Positions 1 through 8,822 of a DNA stretch of 64,000 nt are shown here, one piece after another. A program made the position numbers and the translations under genes. Source of the stretch: Qipengyuania spongiae (lineage in GTDB: Bacteria; Pseudomonadota; Alphaproteobacteria; Sphingomonadales; Sphingomonadaceae); assembly GCF_026168555.1 (NCBI RefSeq), contig NZ_CP092471.1, forward strand, positions 1,374,501-1,438,500, read 5' to 3'. Position 1 is the first letter of the stretch, and every line of letters starts with the position of its first letter. The notes under the pieces were generated by a model. It was not told where the DNA came from, made no database searches, and saw only the letters and a program-made list of their open reading frames with translations.

Positions 1-1367
1 ATCAGACCGGAAACCATGCCGGCCAAACCGGGGTCGAGCATCACCGCGATCGTCGCGTAAAGCTGATCCGAAATATCGGTCGCCAGGATCGATCCGCCCG
101 CTACGCCGCTCAGTTCGAGCGCGATCGCGGTGCCTCCGAGCAGGGTCATCCACACGAAGCAGACAAGCGAGGGGACGAGCACCACGCCGAGCACGTATTC
201 GCGGATCGTGCGCCCCCGCGAGATGCGCGCGATGAACATTCCGACGAAAGGGGCGAAGGCGATCCACCAGGCCCAGTAGAACGCCGTCCAGTCGAGCTGC
301 CAGCGGACCAATTGCTCTCCAAAGGGCGCATCCTCCGCGAACAGAGTGAGCGAAAGCGGCAGGAAACCGCCGAGATAGCCGACGAGACCGCGCCCGAGCA
401 GTTCGAGCGCGAACAGGCCCGAGCCGGCGACCGCGAACAGCAGCAGAAGCAGGAAGGAGAGGCCCAGATTGAGGTTGGACAGCCATTTGATCCCTTTGCC
501 CACTCCCGACAGCGCGCTGAGCGTCGAGGCGCCGACTAGGACCGATAGGGCCAGTATGATCGCCGGGATCGACGAGGAGCCATCGGCATCGAGCAGCCAG
601 TCACCGAGACCGATCCGCGCCAGACCGACGACGAACTGCTCGACGCCGAGGCCCATGGTGACCGCCACGCCGAGAATCGTCGCGACCACGGCGAAGATAT
701 CGACCAGATGCCCGGCCGGGCCCGACATCGCCCGGCCGAAGATCGGCGTCAGCGCCGACCGGATGGTGAGCGGCAGGTTGCGCCGAAACGCGACGTAGCC
801 GATCGCGAGCCCGACCAGCGCATAGGTCCCCCATGCGGCAAAACCCCAGTGGAGGAAGGTATAGAGATAGGCGGACCGCACCGCCTCTGGGGAACGCGGT
901 TCGGCGAGCCCGCGGATGATCTGCGGATTGTCCGAGAAATGCGCGAGCGGTTCGCCCACCGAATAGGTCAGGAGGCCGATCCCGATCCCGGCTCCGAACA
1001 GCATCGCGAACCACGAGAGGCGCGAGAATTCGGGCTTTTCGCCCGGATTGCCGATCCGCAGGCTCCCGGTCGCAGGCACGATGGCGAGCAGTCCGCAGAC
1101 CGCAATCAGCGCGGCGACAAGATAGACGTACCAGCCGGCAAAGGAGGAGATGAGCGTGGAATTGGCGCGCGTCAGCGTCTCGTTGGCGCTGACCGGAAAG
1201 AAGATCGCCCACAGTATAATCAGCGAAACGATGATCTTGGCGGGGATCGTCACCTGCCGGCTGAAGCCGTCGTAAAAGCCGCGCTTTGCGGTCCTGATCG
1301 GCAGTTCGACCAAGGGTGGGGCGATGCGCCGTTTTTTCTCCGATGGCATGTCAGTCTCGCTGTTCAT
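1..1367 (-). CDS. BCCT-family betaine/choline/carnitine transporter (C-terminus cut by window edge)
   Basis: Inner-membrane secondary transporter for quaternary-ammonium compounds such as betaine, choline or carnitine; the substrate cannot be read from sequence. The ATG at 1367 opens a frame that runs off the left edge after about 455 codons. Full-length family members have roughly 500-660 residues. Family hallmarks seen are the glycine-rich stretch FGAGIGIGLLTYSVGEPLAHF-like (about residues 118-138), the FLHWGFAAWGTYALVGLA segment, and the signature WTAFYWAWWIAFAPFVGMF followed by ARISRGRTIREY. About ten hydrophobic segments are visible. It is transcribed leftwards, downstream of bioD-bioA, with 123 nt between bioA's stop and this start, so it probably has its own promoter. 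A role in osmoprotection is inference from the family. Confidence 0.93.
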   Translation of the reverse strand, partial: MNSETDMPSEKKRRIAPPLVELPIRTAKRGFYDGFSRQVTIPAKIIVSLIILWAIFFPVSANETLTRANSTLISSFAGWYVYLVAALIAVCGLLAIVPATGSLRIGNPGEKPEFSRLSWFAMLFGAGIGIGLLTYSVGEPLAHFSDNPQIIRGLAEPRSPEAVRSAYLYTFLHWGFAAWGTYALVGLAIGYVAFRRNLPLTIRSALTPIFGRAMSGPAGHLVDIFAVVATILGVAVTMGLGVEQFVVGLARIGLGDWLLDADGSSSIPAIILALSVLVGASTLSALSGVGKGIKWLSNLNLGLSFLLLLLFAVAGSGLFALELLGRGLVGYLGGFLPLSLTLFAEDAPFGEQLVRWQLDWTAFYWAWWIAFAPFVGMFIARISRGRTIREYVLGVVLVPSLVCFVWMTLLGGTAIALELSGVAGGSILATDISDQLYATIAVMLDPGLAGMVSGL

Positions 1368-1445
1368 ACGGCCCAAGGTTCGGGCGAACAGTGGGAAAGG
1401 TCTCACGCTCTCAATAGCTATCTGACGCGATAGATCAAATTGGGG

Positions 1446-1463
1446 GCCCGCCACAGCGCGGGC
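1446..1463 (-). terminator. Possible stem-loop after bioA
   Basis: Six-base inverted repeat GCCCGC/GCGGGC with a 6-nt loop, just past the bioA stop. Reading leftwards it is followed by a C-rich then AATTTG stretch rather than a clean T run. It is a weak terminator candidate separating bioA from the BCCT gene. Confidence 0.3.
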
Positions 1464-1490
1464 GTGAGATCCTATGTCAGACGATTGATT

Positions 1491-2750
1491 TCAGGTTGAA
1501 CGTTCGACGATCTCGCACACCTCCCGCACTGTCGCGAATACCGCATCCAGTTGGTCCGACGTCGTGCAATAAGGCGGCATGACGTAGACGGTGTTGCCAA
1601 GCGGTCGCAGAAGCACGTCGCGCTCGCGGAACATGGCCAGCATCCGGGGGGCGAGATCGGAGAGATATCCTTGCGCATCTCCCACGTCGAAGGCCGCGAT
1701 CGTGCCGATCCGGCGGGGGTTGCGGATGAGGGGGTGGCGGGCGAGGTCCGCGAGGCGCGCCGCCTGCCGCTCGGCGAGCAGGGCGATCCGCTCGGCGACC
1801 GGCTCCTCGCGCCAGATGTCGAGATTGGCGCAGGCCGCCGCGCAGGCGATGGGGTTGGCGGTGTAGCTGGAGGAGTGGAAGAACATGCGCGAGCGGTCGG
1901 GCGCATAATGCGCCTGGTATACCGCCTCGCTCGCCATGGTGACGGCGAGCGGGATCGCGCCGCCGGTGAGGCCCTTGGAGAGGCAGAGGATGTCGGGCTC
2001 CACGCCGGCCTGCTCGCAAGCCAGCAGGGTGCCGGTGCGGCCCCAGCCGGTCATCACCTCGTCGGCGATGAACAGCGTGCCGTGGCTTGCGCAGATACGC
2101 CGCATCTCGGCCAGGGTCTCCGCGCCGTAGACCAGCATTCCCCCGGCGCCGAGCACCAGCGGCTCGACGATGAAGGCGGCTGCACCGTCGCGGCACGCGG
2201 CCTCCAGCGCATCGAGCGTCGCCTGTTCGGCGTCTTCATGCGGAAATGGGATCGAGGTGACGTCGAACAGCAACGGTTCATAGGCGCGGTTGAAGGCACC
2301 GCGCGCGCCGACCGACATGGTCCCTATCGTGTCGCCGTGATAGCCATTGTCCATCACCACGATGCGCTCGCGCGGCTCGCCGCGGTTGCGCCAGTAGCCG
2401 AGCGCCATCTTCAGCGCGACCTCGACGCTGGTCGATCCGGAATCGGAGAAGAACACGCGCGTCAAATTGTCCGGCATGATCGCGCGCAAACCCACGGCAA
2501 GGCGTTCTGCCGGCTCGTGCGTCCAGCCGGCGAAGATGATCTGGTCGAGGCGGGCGGCCTGTTCGGCAATCGCCGCCGCGATCCGGGGATGGGCGTGGCC
2601 GTGCGTCGTCACCCACCATGAGGAGATCGCGTCGATCACGGTTGCTCCGTCCGCGAGGTGGAGTTCTGCGTCCTCGGCCCGCGCAACCTCGGGGATCGGT
2701 TCGCCCAGACCATGCTGGGTGAAGGGGTGCCAGATAGGGGAGTGGCTCAT
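1491..2750 (-). CDS. bioA: Adenosylmethionine-8-amino-7-oxononanoate aminotransferase (BioA)
   Basis: PLP enzyme of biotin synthesis that converts 7-keto-8-aminopelargonic acid to 7,8-diaminopelargonic acid with S-adenosylmethionine as amino donor; cytoplasmic. At 419 residues it has the usual BioA length. Seen: the substrate-side SSWW motif (43-46), GYHGDT (136-141), the PLP-aspartate region FIADEVMTGWGRTG (227-240) and the Schiff-base lysine in LSKGLTGG (Lys259). The TSVE and SSSYTANPIACAAA regions also match class-III aminotransferases. Its ATG overlaps the bioD stop by 4 nt (ATGA), so the two are translationally coupled and bioD-bioA form an operon. No other bio genes lie in the window, so bioB and bioF must be elsewhere. 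Confidence 0.96.
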   Translation of the reverse strand: MSHSPIWHPFTQHGLGEPIPEVARAEDAELHLADGATVIDAISSWWVTTHGHAHPRIAAAIAEQAARLDQIIFAGWTHEPAERLAVGLRAIMPDNLTRVFFSDSGSTSVEVALKMALGYWRNRGEPRERIVVMDNGYHGDTIGTMSVGARGAFNRAYEPLLFDVTSIPFPHEDAEQATLDALEAACRDGAAAFIVEPLVLGAGGMLVYGAETLAEMRRICASHGTLFIADEVMTGWGRTGTLLACEQAGVEPDILCLSKGLTGGAIPLAVTMASEAVYQAHYAPDRSRMFFHSSSYTANPIACAAACANLDIWREEPVAERIALLAERQAARLADLARHPLIRNPRRIGTIAAFDVGDAQGYLSDLAPRMLAMFRERDVLLRPLGNTVYVMPPYCTTSDQLDAVFATVREVCEIVERST

Positions 2751-3370
2751 GCGAAAGCCGCCTGATCGAAATTATCGGCAAAATTTCGCGCCAGAGTCTC
2801 GGACGTAAGCGGATCGAGGCGGGGCAGCCGGCCGAGCCGAGCGACCCCGCCGATCTGGCAGATCGTATCCTCGCTGTCCGGTGCTTCGTCGCCGATGAAG
2901 GCCATGCCGAGGATCGGAACGCCGCGCGCCCGCAAGGCCTCGATGGTTAGGAGGCTGTGATTGATCGTGCCGAGCATCGTCCGTGCAACGATCACGGTCG
3001 GCGCTTTCCAGCGCGCGAACAGATCGGCGTAGAGTAGTTCCCGCGTAACCGGCACCAGAGCCCCGCCCGCCCCCTCCACGACCAGATTGCCCTCGGTGCG
3101 GGGCAGGACAAGCATGTCCGGATCGATGGCGACACCGTCGATCTCCGCGGCGCGGTGGGGGGAACAGGGCGTGGTCAGGCGATATGCTTCGGGCAGGATC
3201 ATGTCCGCCGGAACGCCGAGGCTCTCCACTCTGCCGCTGTCGCTCCCGTCCTCGAGCCCGGCCTGCACCGGCTTCCAGTAATGTGCTCGCAGGGCGGCGG
3301 CGAGGCCGGCCGCGAAGACCGTCTTGCCGATATCGGTGTCCGTTCCGGTGACGACGATGGTTCTGTTCAA
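2747..3370 (-). CDS. bioD: Dethiobiotin synthetase (BioD), TTG start
   Basis: ATP-dependent enzyme that closes the ureido ring of dethiobiotin from 7,8-diaminopelargonate and CO2; cytoplasmic. The frame stays open further upstream through the tRNA-Ser gene, but conserved sequence starts at NRTIVVTGTDTDIGKT, so I chose the TTG at 3370, giving 207 residues. Seen: P-loop GTDTDIGKT (9-17), the YWKPVQAG motif that carries the catalytic lysine, and VEGAGGALVPV. Purine-rich GGGAAAAG lies just upstream as a modest ribosome binding site. First gene of the bioD-bioA operon. The TTG start is an inference; no in-frame ATG lies close by. Confidence 0.92.
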   Translation of the reverse strand: MNRTIVVTGTDTDIGKTVFAAGLAAALRAHYWKPVQAGLEDGSDSGRVESLGVPADMILPEAYRLTTPCSPHRAAEIDGVAIDPDMLVLPRTEGNLVVEGAGGALVPVTRELLYADLFARWKAPTVIVARTMLGTINHSLLTIEALRARGVPILGMAFIGDEAPDSEDTICQIGGVARLGRLPRLDPLTSETLARNFADNFDQAAFA

Positions 3371-3518
3371 AAGCTTTTCCCGCAAATTGGTTCTGACCGC
3401 CGAAGGAGCCCGGCGGTCGGACTCGCGCACGCCGACAAGCCGGACCACCTCCCGGGCGCAAGGCCGTGGAGTTCCGGGAAGGATCGGGCTGTCGAGGTCC
3501 TGGATACCGGAAGCCCGG

Positions 3519-3609
3519 TGGCGGAGCGGGAGGGATTCGAACCCTCGATACGGGGTTACCGTATACACACTTTCCAGGCGTGCGCCTTCGACCACTCGGC
3601 CACCGCTCC
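3519..3609 (-). tRNA. tRNA-Ser (anticodon GGA), CCA encoded
   Basis: On the minus strand the gene opens GGAGCGG and closes CCGCTCC-G-CCA, giving a perfect 7-bp acceptor stem. The D arm reads GCCGAGTGGTCGAAGGC. The anticodon stem CACGC/GTGTG encloses the loop CTGGAAA with anticodon GGA, decoding UCC and UCU serine codons. A long variable arm with a TACGG/CCGTA stem marks it as a class II tRNA. The T arm is GAGGG-TTCGAAT-CCCTC. The 3' CCA is encoded. It lies between the thiolase and bioD genes on the same strand. Confidence 0.97.
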
Positions 3610-3721
3610 GCATGCCTGATCTGGCAGAGGCGCGCCTCTAGCGGGAGAGAGGCGGCTCGACAAGCGCAAGATCAGACCTTTCGCACTCGTGTGGTTCGGT
3701 CTCCTCAGTCTGTCCGGCCGT

Positions 3722-5002
3722 TCAGTCGACGAAGCCCTCGACCCGCTCGATCACCATCGCGGGAGCCATGCCGCCGGCAGCGCACATGGTGACGAGACCG
3801 TAGCGCTTGTCCTGCCGTTCCAGCTCGTCGACCATGGTGCCGATCAGGATCGAACCGGTGGCGCCGATGGGGTGGCCGAGCGCGATCGAACCGCCATTGA
3901 CGTTGACCTTGTCCCAGTCGAGATCGAGGTCGCGGACGAACTTGGCGGCGACGACGGCGAAGGCCTCGTTGATCTCGAAGAGATCGATGTCGTCGATGCC
4001 CAACCCTGCCTTTTCCAGCACCTTCCTCGCCGCCGGGACGGGGGCGTTGAGCATCAGCGTCGGATCGTCGCCCATGTTGGCAGAGGCGACGATGCGGGCG
4101 CGCGGTTTCAAACCGTGCTTCTCGGCATAGGCGCGGCTCGTCACCAGCACGGCAGCGGCCCCATCGACCACGCCCGAACTGTTGCCCGCATGGTGGAAAT
4201 GCTCGATCTCGAGGTCGGGATACTTCGCGTTGACCAGCTTACGGAAGGTCGTGCCATCCCTGTCGAGCGGCACGTCGGCGATCTTGGTGAAGGCGGGTTC
4301 GAGTTCGGCCAGACCCTCGCGCGTGGTCTGGGGGCGGGGGAATTCCTCGCGGTCGAGCACCACGGTGCCGTCATCGGCTGTCACCGGGACCAGCGACTTG
4401 TCGAACCGGCCCTCCGCGATCGCGTGCGCCGCGCGTTGCTGGCTGCGATAGCCGACCTCGTCGAGTTCCTCGCGAGTGAATCCCTCCGTGCTGGCGATGG
4501 CATCGCCGCATACGCCCTGATGGCTCTGCGGGTGGAGGCGCGCGAGGCGTTCGTTGTAACTGCCCATCATCGGCGGCCTCATTCCGGCGGCCATCTTGTC
4601 CTTCGCCATCTGCGCGGTGAGGCTCATCATTTCGGTGCCGCCCGCGACCACGCAATCTTCCATCCCGCTCATCACCTGCGCCGCTGCGAGTGCGACGCTG
4701 GTGATCCCGCCGCCGCAGAACCGGTCGAGCGTGGTGCCGGAAGAGGTGATGTCGTAACCCGCATCGAGCGCGGCCATCCGACCCATGTCGCCCGCCTGCA
4801 TCCCGTCCTGCGTGCTGACCGACCAGATCACGTCGTCGATGGTCGCGGTGTCGAGCGCATTGCGTGTCGCGATCGCTTTGAGGCAGGTCGCGGCGAGGTG
4901 CTGCGGGTGCATGTGGGCAAGGGCGCCTTTCCCCTGCTTGCCGATCCCGCGCGGCGTGCGGACAGCGTCGATGATGTAGGCTTGATGGGGCTGGGCGGCC
5001 AT
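3722..5002 (-). CDS. Acetyl-CoA C-acyltransferase (thiolase, FadA/FadI type)
   Basis: Thiolase that cleaves 3-ketoacyl-CoA with CoA in fatty-acid beta-oxidation, or runs the biosynthetic direction; cytoplasmic. The ATG at 5002 is chosen over one 21 nt upstream because GAGAGGAAG sits at ideal spacing before it and MAAQPHQAYIIDAVRTPRG matches thiolase N-termini. Length is 426 residues. Seen: the acyl-accepting cysteine in LDRFCGGGITS (Cys96), SSGVVDGAAAVL, the catalytic His in GHPIGATG (about 377) and the second catalytic Cys in TMCAAGGMAP (about 407). It is divergent from a crotonase and acyl-CoA dehydrogenase pair, which together supply three of the four beta-oxidation activities. No dedicated 3-hydroxyacyl-CoA dehydrogenase is in the window. 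Confidence 0.95.
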   Translation of the reverse strand: MAAQPHQAYIIDAVRTPRGIGKQGKGALAHMHPQHLAATCLKAIATRNALDTATIDDVIWSVSTQDGMQAGDMGRMAALDAGYDITSSGTTLDRFCGGGITSVALAAAQVMSGMEDCVVAGGTEMMSLTAQMAKDKMAAGMRPPMMGSYNERLARLHPQSHQGVCGDAIASTEGFTREELDEVGYRSQQRAAHAIAEGRFDKSLVPVTADDGTVVLDREEFPRPQTTREGLAELEPAFTKIADVPLDRDGTTFRKLVNAKYPDLEIEHFHHAGNSSGVVDGAAAVLVTSRAYAEKHGLKPRARIVASANMGDDPTLMLNAPVPAARKVLEKAGLGIDDIDLFEINEAFAVVAAKFVRDLDLDWDKVNVNGGSIALGHPIGATGSILIGTMVDELERQDKRYGLVTMCAAGGMAPAMVIERVEGFVD

Positions 5003-5039
5003 GGTCTTCCTCTCGCGTAACAACGTTGCGGCTTTTGCC

Positions 5040-5065
5040 GGTTGACGTTTGCGTAAGCCTCACGC
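5040..5065. promoter_or_regulatory. Candidate operator in the divergent beta-oxidation promoter
   Basis: In the 110 nt between the thiolase and crotonase starts, GTTGACGTTTGCGTAAGC is a degenerate inverted repeat (TTGACG...CGTAAG). It overlaps a second repeat, TGCGT-N7-ACGCA. It resembles MerR/TetR-type operators that control acyl-CoA catabolism in proteobacteria. The identity of any regulator is inference; none is encoded nearby. Confidence 0.3.
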
Positions 5066-5112
5066 AGCAAGGGCGCAAGAACAGTTTCATAATGCAATGG
5101 AGAGAGCCCGGA

Positions 5113-5874
5113 ATGTCGGAAGAAGTCATGACCGAAGTCGAAGACGGCGTGCTGATCGTCACAATCAACCGACCCGAAGCGAAGAACGCGATGAGCAAGG
5201 CCGCGGCCGAGGGGATCGCGGCGGCGATGGACCGGCTCGACAGCGAGGACGATCTGCGCGTCGGGATCCTGACCGGGGCGGGCGGCACCTTCTGTTCGGG
5301 CATGGACCTCAAGGGCTTTCTGCGCGGAGAATCGCCCAGTGTGGAGGGGCGCGGTTTCGGCGGCGTGGTCCAGAAACCGCCGGAAAAGCCGCTGATCGCC
5401 GCGGTCGAAGGCTATGCACTGGCCGGCGGGCTTGAACTGATGATCGCCTGCGATCTGGTGGTGGCGAACGAAAATGCCAAGTTCGGCATTCCCGAAACGA
5501 AGCGCGGGCTTGTCGCCGCGGCGGGGGGAGTGATGATGCTGCCCGACCAGATCCCGGAGCGGATCGCGATGGAACTGGCGCTTACCGGCGACTTCATCGA
5601 CGCGGCCCGGGCCTACGAGCTGGGGCTGATCAACCGCGTGACATCCGGCGCGGCGCTCGACGGTGCGAAGGAACTCGCCGCCACGATTGCTGCCAACGGA
5701 CCGCTGGCGGTGCGAGTGTCGAAACAGGTCCTGAAGCAGTCGCGAGGCTGGCCGATGGAAGAACGCTACAAGCGCCAGACCGATCTGATCGCGCCGGTCT
5801 TCGTGTCGGAGGACGCGCGCGAAGGTGCCGCCGCCTTTGCCGAGAAGCGCAAGCCCAACTGGAAGGGGAAGTAA
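5113..5874 (+). CDS. Enoyl-CoA hydratase/isomerase family protein (crotonase)
   Basis: Crotonase-fold enzyme that most likely hydrates enoyl-CoA thioesters during beta-oxidation; cytoplasmic, 253 residues. The ATG at 5113 is preceded by GGAGAGAG. Upstream in-frame codons do not look like crotonase sequence. Seen: the first oxyanion-hole segment GTFCSGMDLKGF, the second EGYALAGGLELMIACDLVVA with the glutamate of GGLEL, and AKFGIPETKRGLVAAAGG. Exact substrate is not determinable: crotonases with these motifs include hydratases, isomerases and carnitinyl-CoA-type enzymes. The next gene starts 4 nt after the stop, so it is co-transcribed with the acyl-CoA dehydrogenase. Confidence 0.92.
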   Translation: MSEEVMTEVEDGVLIVTINRPEAKNAMSKAAAEGIAAAMDRLDSEDDLRVGILTGAGGTFCSGMDLKGFLRGESPSVEGRGFGGVVQKPPEKPLIAAVEGYALAGGLELMIACDLVVANENAKFGIPETKRGLVAAAGGVMMLPDQIPERIAMELALTGDFIDAARAYELGLINRVTSGAALDGAKELAATIAANGPLAVRVSKQVLKQSRGWPMEERYKRQTDLIAPVFVSEDAREGAAAFAEKRKPNWKGK

Positions 5875-5877
5875 GCC

Positions 5878-7041
5878 ATGCCGGTGATCGACGTAGCCCA
5901 GCCCGAATTCATGGAAGACGAGGAGATTTCGATCTTCGCCGATGCCGTGGGCAAGTTCTACGAGAAGCATGCCCCCGAAAAGCGCGTGCTCAAGTGGCGC
6001 GAGGACGGTCAGGTGGAGCGCGAATTCTGGAACGAGGCGGGCGAGGCGGGCCTGCTCGGTTCATCGGTGCCCGAGGAATATGGCGGCCATGGCGGCGATT
6101 TCCGTCACGAGATGGTCGTGATCGACCAGCAGGGCAAGCACGGGGTGGAGGGGTTTTCGGCAAGTCTCCACAACACCGTGATCCTGCCCTATCTGGTGCG
6201 TCACGGGACCGAGGAGCAGAAGAAGAAATACCTGCCCAGGCTGGTCACCGGCGAGTTGGTCAGCGCCATCGCCATGACCGAGCCGGGCGTGGGATCGGAC
6301 CTCCAGAGCATTACCACCACCGCGCTCAAGGACGGAAACGGCTACCGGATCAATGGGGCCAAGACCTACATCTCCAATGGGCAGACCGCCGATTTCATCA
6401 TCGTCGTCGCCAAGACCGATCCCAAGGAGCGGGCCAAGGGCATCTCGCTGATGTTGCTGGAAACGGAAGGGGCGGAAGGTTTCCAGCGGGGCAAGAAGCT
6501 CGACAAGATCGGGCTCGATGCACAGGATACCTCGGAACTGTTCTTCGACGACGTCTTCGTTCCGGCGGAGAACGTGCTGGGGGGCGAGGAAGGCAAGGGC
6601 TTCTACCAGCTGATGGGGGAGTTGCCGCAGGAACGCCTGATCATCGCGATGGGCGCTATGACCACGATCGAGCGCGCGCTCGACGAAACCGTGGCCTTCA
6701 CCAAGGATCGCAAGGCGTTCGGGCAGACGATCTGGGACTTCCAGAACACGCAGTTCACGCTCGCCGATCTGAAAGCGCGGGGTACGGCGGCCAAGGTGTT
6801 CCTCAACGATTGCATCGCGAAACATCTGAAGGGCGAACTCGACGTGCCGACCGCCTGCATGGCGAAATACTGGCTCACCGAATTGCAGGGCGAGGTGGTC
6901 GACAAATGCCTCCAGCTCCACGGCGGGGCTGGCTACATCAACGATTATCCAATCGCGCGCATGTTCCGGGACAGCCGCATCAGCCGCATCTTCGGCGGAT
7001 CGAACGAGATCATGAAAATGGTGATCGCCCGCTCGATGTGA
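5878..7041 (+). CDS. Acyl-CoA dehydrogenase, long-chain (LCAD/ACADL)-like
   Basis: FAD-dependent first enzyme of beta-oxidation that introduces the 2,3 double bond in acyl-CoA; cytoplasmic, 387 residues. Seen: SVPEEYGGHGGD, substrate/FAD loop AMTEPGVGSDLQS (about 132-144), ISNGQTADF, and the C-terminal IFGGSNEIMKMVIARSM. The catalytic base appears to be the glutamate of GELPQERLIIA (Glu252), which is the ACADL/isovaleryl-CoA arrangement rather than the C-terminal position of medium-chain enzymes; that assignment rests on family knowledge. It follows the crotonase by 4 nt. A strong hairpin lies 20 nt downstream. Confidence 0.94.
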   Translation: MPVIDVAQPEFMEDEEISIFADAVGKFYEKHAPEKRVLKWREDGQVEREFWNEAGEAGLLGSSVPEEYGGHGGDFRHEMVVIDQQGKHGVEGFSASLHNTVILPYLVRHGTEEQKKKYLPRLVTGELVSAIAMTEPGVGSDLQSITTTALKDGNGYRINGAKTYISNGQTADFIIVVAKTDPKERAKGISLMLLETEGAEGFQRGKKLDKIGLDAQDTSELFFDDVFVPAENVLGGEEGKGFYQLMGELPQERLIIAMGAMTTIERALDETVAFTKDRKAFGQTIWDFQNTQFTLADLKARGTAAKVFLNDCIAKHLKGELDVPTACMAKYWLTELQGEVVDKCLQLHGGAGYINDYPIARMFRDSRISRIFGGSNEIMKMVIARSM

Positions 7042-7060
7042 GACCGGACTGAATGAAAGG

Positions 7061-7087
7061 GGAGACGGTCAGAGCCTGACCGCCTCC
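7061..7087. terminator. Hairpin between convergent operons
   Basis: A 12-nt arm GGAGACGGTCAG pairs with CTGACCGCCTCC with one mismatch and a 3-nt loop. It lies between the stop of the acyl-CoA dehydrogenase (plus) and the FAH-family gene (minus). No T run follows on the plus strand. It is a plausible bidirectional terminator. Confidence 0.45.
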
Positions 7088-7159
7088 CTCACATGGCCGA
7101 ATTCGTCCGCCAGCCTTGCGGCAGAGCCTACCTGCAACCGCATTCGTGGAGGAATTCCC

Positions 7160-8170
7160 TCAGGCTTCCACCACCTTTTGTTCGATCGCGCCGAAGATCG
7201 AATGGCCTTCCTTGTCGCGCATCTCCACTCGCACGGTGTCGCCCGCGCGCATGAAGCGGGTCTTGGCCTCACCGTCGGCGATGGTCTCGATCATGCGGAT
7301 TTCGGCGATGCAGGAATAGCCGAGCCCGCCCTGCGAGACCGGCTTGCCCGGATCGCCGTCCGGCCCCTGATTGGAGACCGTGCCCGAACCGATGATCGTG
7401 CCCGCGCCCAGTTCGCGCGTCTTGGCGGCGTGGGCGACGAGTTCGGCGAGGCTGAAGGTCGCGTCGACCCCTGCATCGGCTCGCCCGAACGGTTCGCCAT
7501 TGTAGTCGACCATCAGCGGCAGGTGAATGACGCTGCCCTGCCACGCGTCGCCCAACTCGTCCGGGGTGACCGCAACCGGGCTGAAGGCGGAGGCCGGCTT
7601 GGACTGAAAGAAGCCGAAGCCCTTGCCGAGTTCGGCAGGGATCAGTCCGCGGAGGGACACGTCGTTCACCAGCATGACCAGCTTGATGTGATCGGCGGCC
7701 GCTTCCTTCGACACGCCCATCGGCACATCGTCCGTGATGACGGCGATCTCGCCTTCCATGTCGCAGCCCCAGGCGGGGTCGCCGAGCGGGATGTCGGCGC
7801 GGGGCGGAAGGAACCTGTCCGAACCGCCCTGGTACATCAACGGATCGTGATAGAAGCTTTCCGGCACCTCGGCATTGCGAGCCTTCCGCACCAGTTCGAC
7901 ATGGTTGATGTAAGCCGAACCGTCCGCCCACTGATAAGCGCGCGGCAGGGGCGAATGCGCCTCGCGCTCGTGGAACCGCTCGGTCGGGACAGCCTCGTGC
8001 TGGACGTCGGTGTAGAGCGCCTCGAGCTTGGGTGCGATCGTCGCCCAGTCGTCGAGCGCGGCCTGAAGGGTCGGCGCGATGTTGTCGGCGGCGCAGTAGC
8101 GCGTGAGGTCCTTCGAGACGACGACGAGCTTGCCGTCGCGGGTGCCGTCGTTGAGCGTTGCGAGTTTCAT
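7160..8170 (-). CDS. Fumarylacetoacetate hydrolase (FAH) family protein
   Basis: FAH-fold C-C hydrolase, 336 residues, likely fumarylacetoacetase, which cleaves 4-fumarylacetoacetate to fumarate and acetoacetate in tyrosine/homogentisate breakdown; cytoplasmic. The ATG at 8170 starts MKLATLNDGTRDG. An in-frame extension to 8305 would lie across the maiA coding region and is not FAH-like. Seen: GDPAWGCDMEGEIAVITDDV with the metal-binding acidic residues, VMLVNDVSLRGL, GFGFFQSKPASAFSPVAV and GAGTIIGSGTVSNQ. It is last in a gcdH-maiA-FAH operon, and the pairing with maiA supports the homogentisate role. It is shorter than the animal enzyme (about 420 residues), matching the proteobacterial form. 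No hmgA or hpd gene is in the window. Confidence 0.9.
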   Translation of the reverse strand: MKLATLNDGTRDGKLVVVSKDLTRYCAADNIAPTLQAALDDWATIAPKLEALYTDVQHEAVPTERFHEREAHSPLPRAYQWADGSAYINHVELVRKARNAEVPESFYHDPLMYQGGSDRFLPPRADIPLGDPAWGCDMEGEIAVITDDVPMGVSKEAAADHIKLVMLVNDVSLRGLIPAELGKGFGFFQSKPASAFSPVAVTPDELGDAWQGSVIHLPLMVDYNGEPFGRADAGVDATFSLAELVAHAAKTRELGAGTIIGSGTVSNQGPDGDPGKPVSQGGLGYSCIAEIRMIETIADGEAKTRFMRAGDTVRVEMRDKEGHSIFGAIEQKVVEA

Positions 8171-8171
8171 G

Positions 8172-8822
8172 TCAGTCTTTCCTCTCGGGATTGTCGGGTT
8201 GCACGTCGGGATGCGCGCGTTGAAACTGGGGGAGGGCGAGGCAGGCCACCTCGATCCGCTCGATATGCGGCATGGCGGCAAAGTCGAAGGCGAAGCGCCG
8301 CGCATTGTAGACTTGGGGCAGCAAAACCGCCTCGAAAAGGCCGGGTGCGTCGAACAGGAAATCGCCTGTGCCGAGCTCGGCCAGCCGCCGTTCCATCGGC
8401 TCGAGCGTCCGGGCGAGGAAATGGCGATACCAGGTGTCGACCTCGTCCTGCGAATGGCCGAGCGGATCCTTGAGATATTTCAGCACCGGCAGGTTCAGCG
8501 GCGCGTGGAGTTCGGTGGCGATCGCATAGGCGAGTTCGCGCGCGGTGAAGCGCTGCTCGATGTCCGCCGGCAGCAGGCGCGGCGCGTCCGGATAGGCTTC
8601 GTCCAGCCATTCGAGCTGCGCCATCGACTGCGCCCGGTCGCGCCCCTCCGCCTCCAGCAGGGGAACCGAACCGAAGGGATTGCGCGCGGTGTAGTCCTCG
8701 CTCTTCTGTTCGGAAGACAGCAAATTGACCGGCACGTATTCGTAGGCCAACTCCTTAAGCTCCAGCGCGATGCGCAGGCGATAGCTCGTCGAGCTGCGAT
8801 AATATCCATGGAGCCGGATCAA
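8172..8822 (-). CDS. maiA: Maleylacetoacetate isomerase (zeta-class GST fold), TTG start
   Basis: Glutathione-dependent cis-trans isomerase that converts 4-maleylacetoacetate to 4-fumarylacetoacetate; cytoplasmic, 216 residues. The [11 protein letters not shown] motif (10-20) is the zeta-class active-site signature, followed by [10 protein letters not shown] of the thioredoxin-like domain and an all-helical C-terminal domain. The TTG at 8822 is the only reasonable start, because the first beta strand IRLHGYY begins at once. This TTG overlaps the stop of gcdH (TTGA), giving translational coupling. It sits one nucleotide before the FAH-family gene. Maleylpyruvate isomerase of gentisate breakdown is an alternative within the same family. 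Confidence 0.92.
   Translation of the reverse strand: MIRLHGYYRSSTSYRLRIALELKELAYEYVPVNLLSSEQKSEDYTARNPFGSVPLLEAEGRDRAQSMAQLEWLDEAYPDAPRLLPADIEQRFTARELAYAIATELHAPLNLPVLKYLKDPLGHSQDEVDTWYRHFLARTLEPMERRLAELGTGDFLFDAPGLFEAVLLPQVYNARRFAFDFAAMPHIERIEVACLALPQFQRAHPDVQPDNPERKD

Noticed and set aside
3371..3613. Longer bioD start reading through the tRNA-Ser gene
   Set aside because: That stretch encodes a structured tRNA; BioD homology begins at the TTG at 3370.
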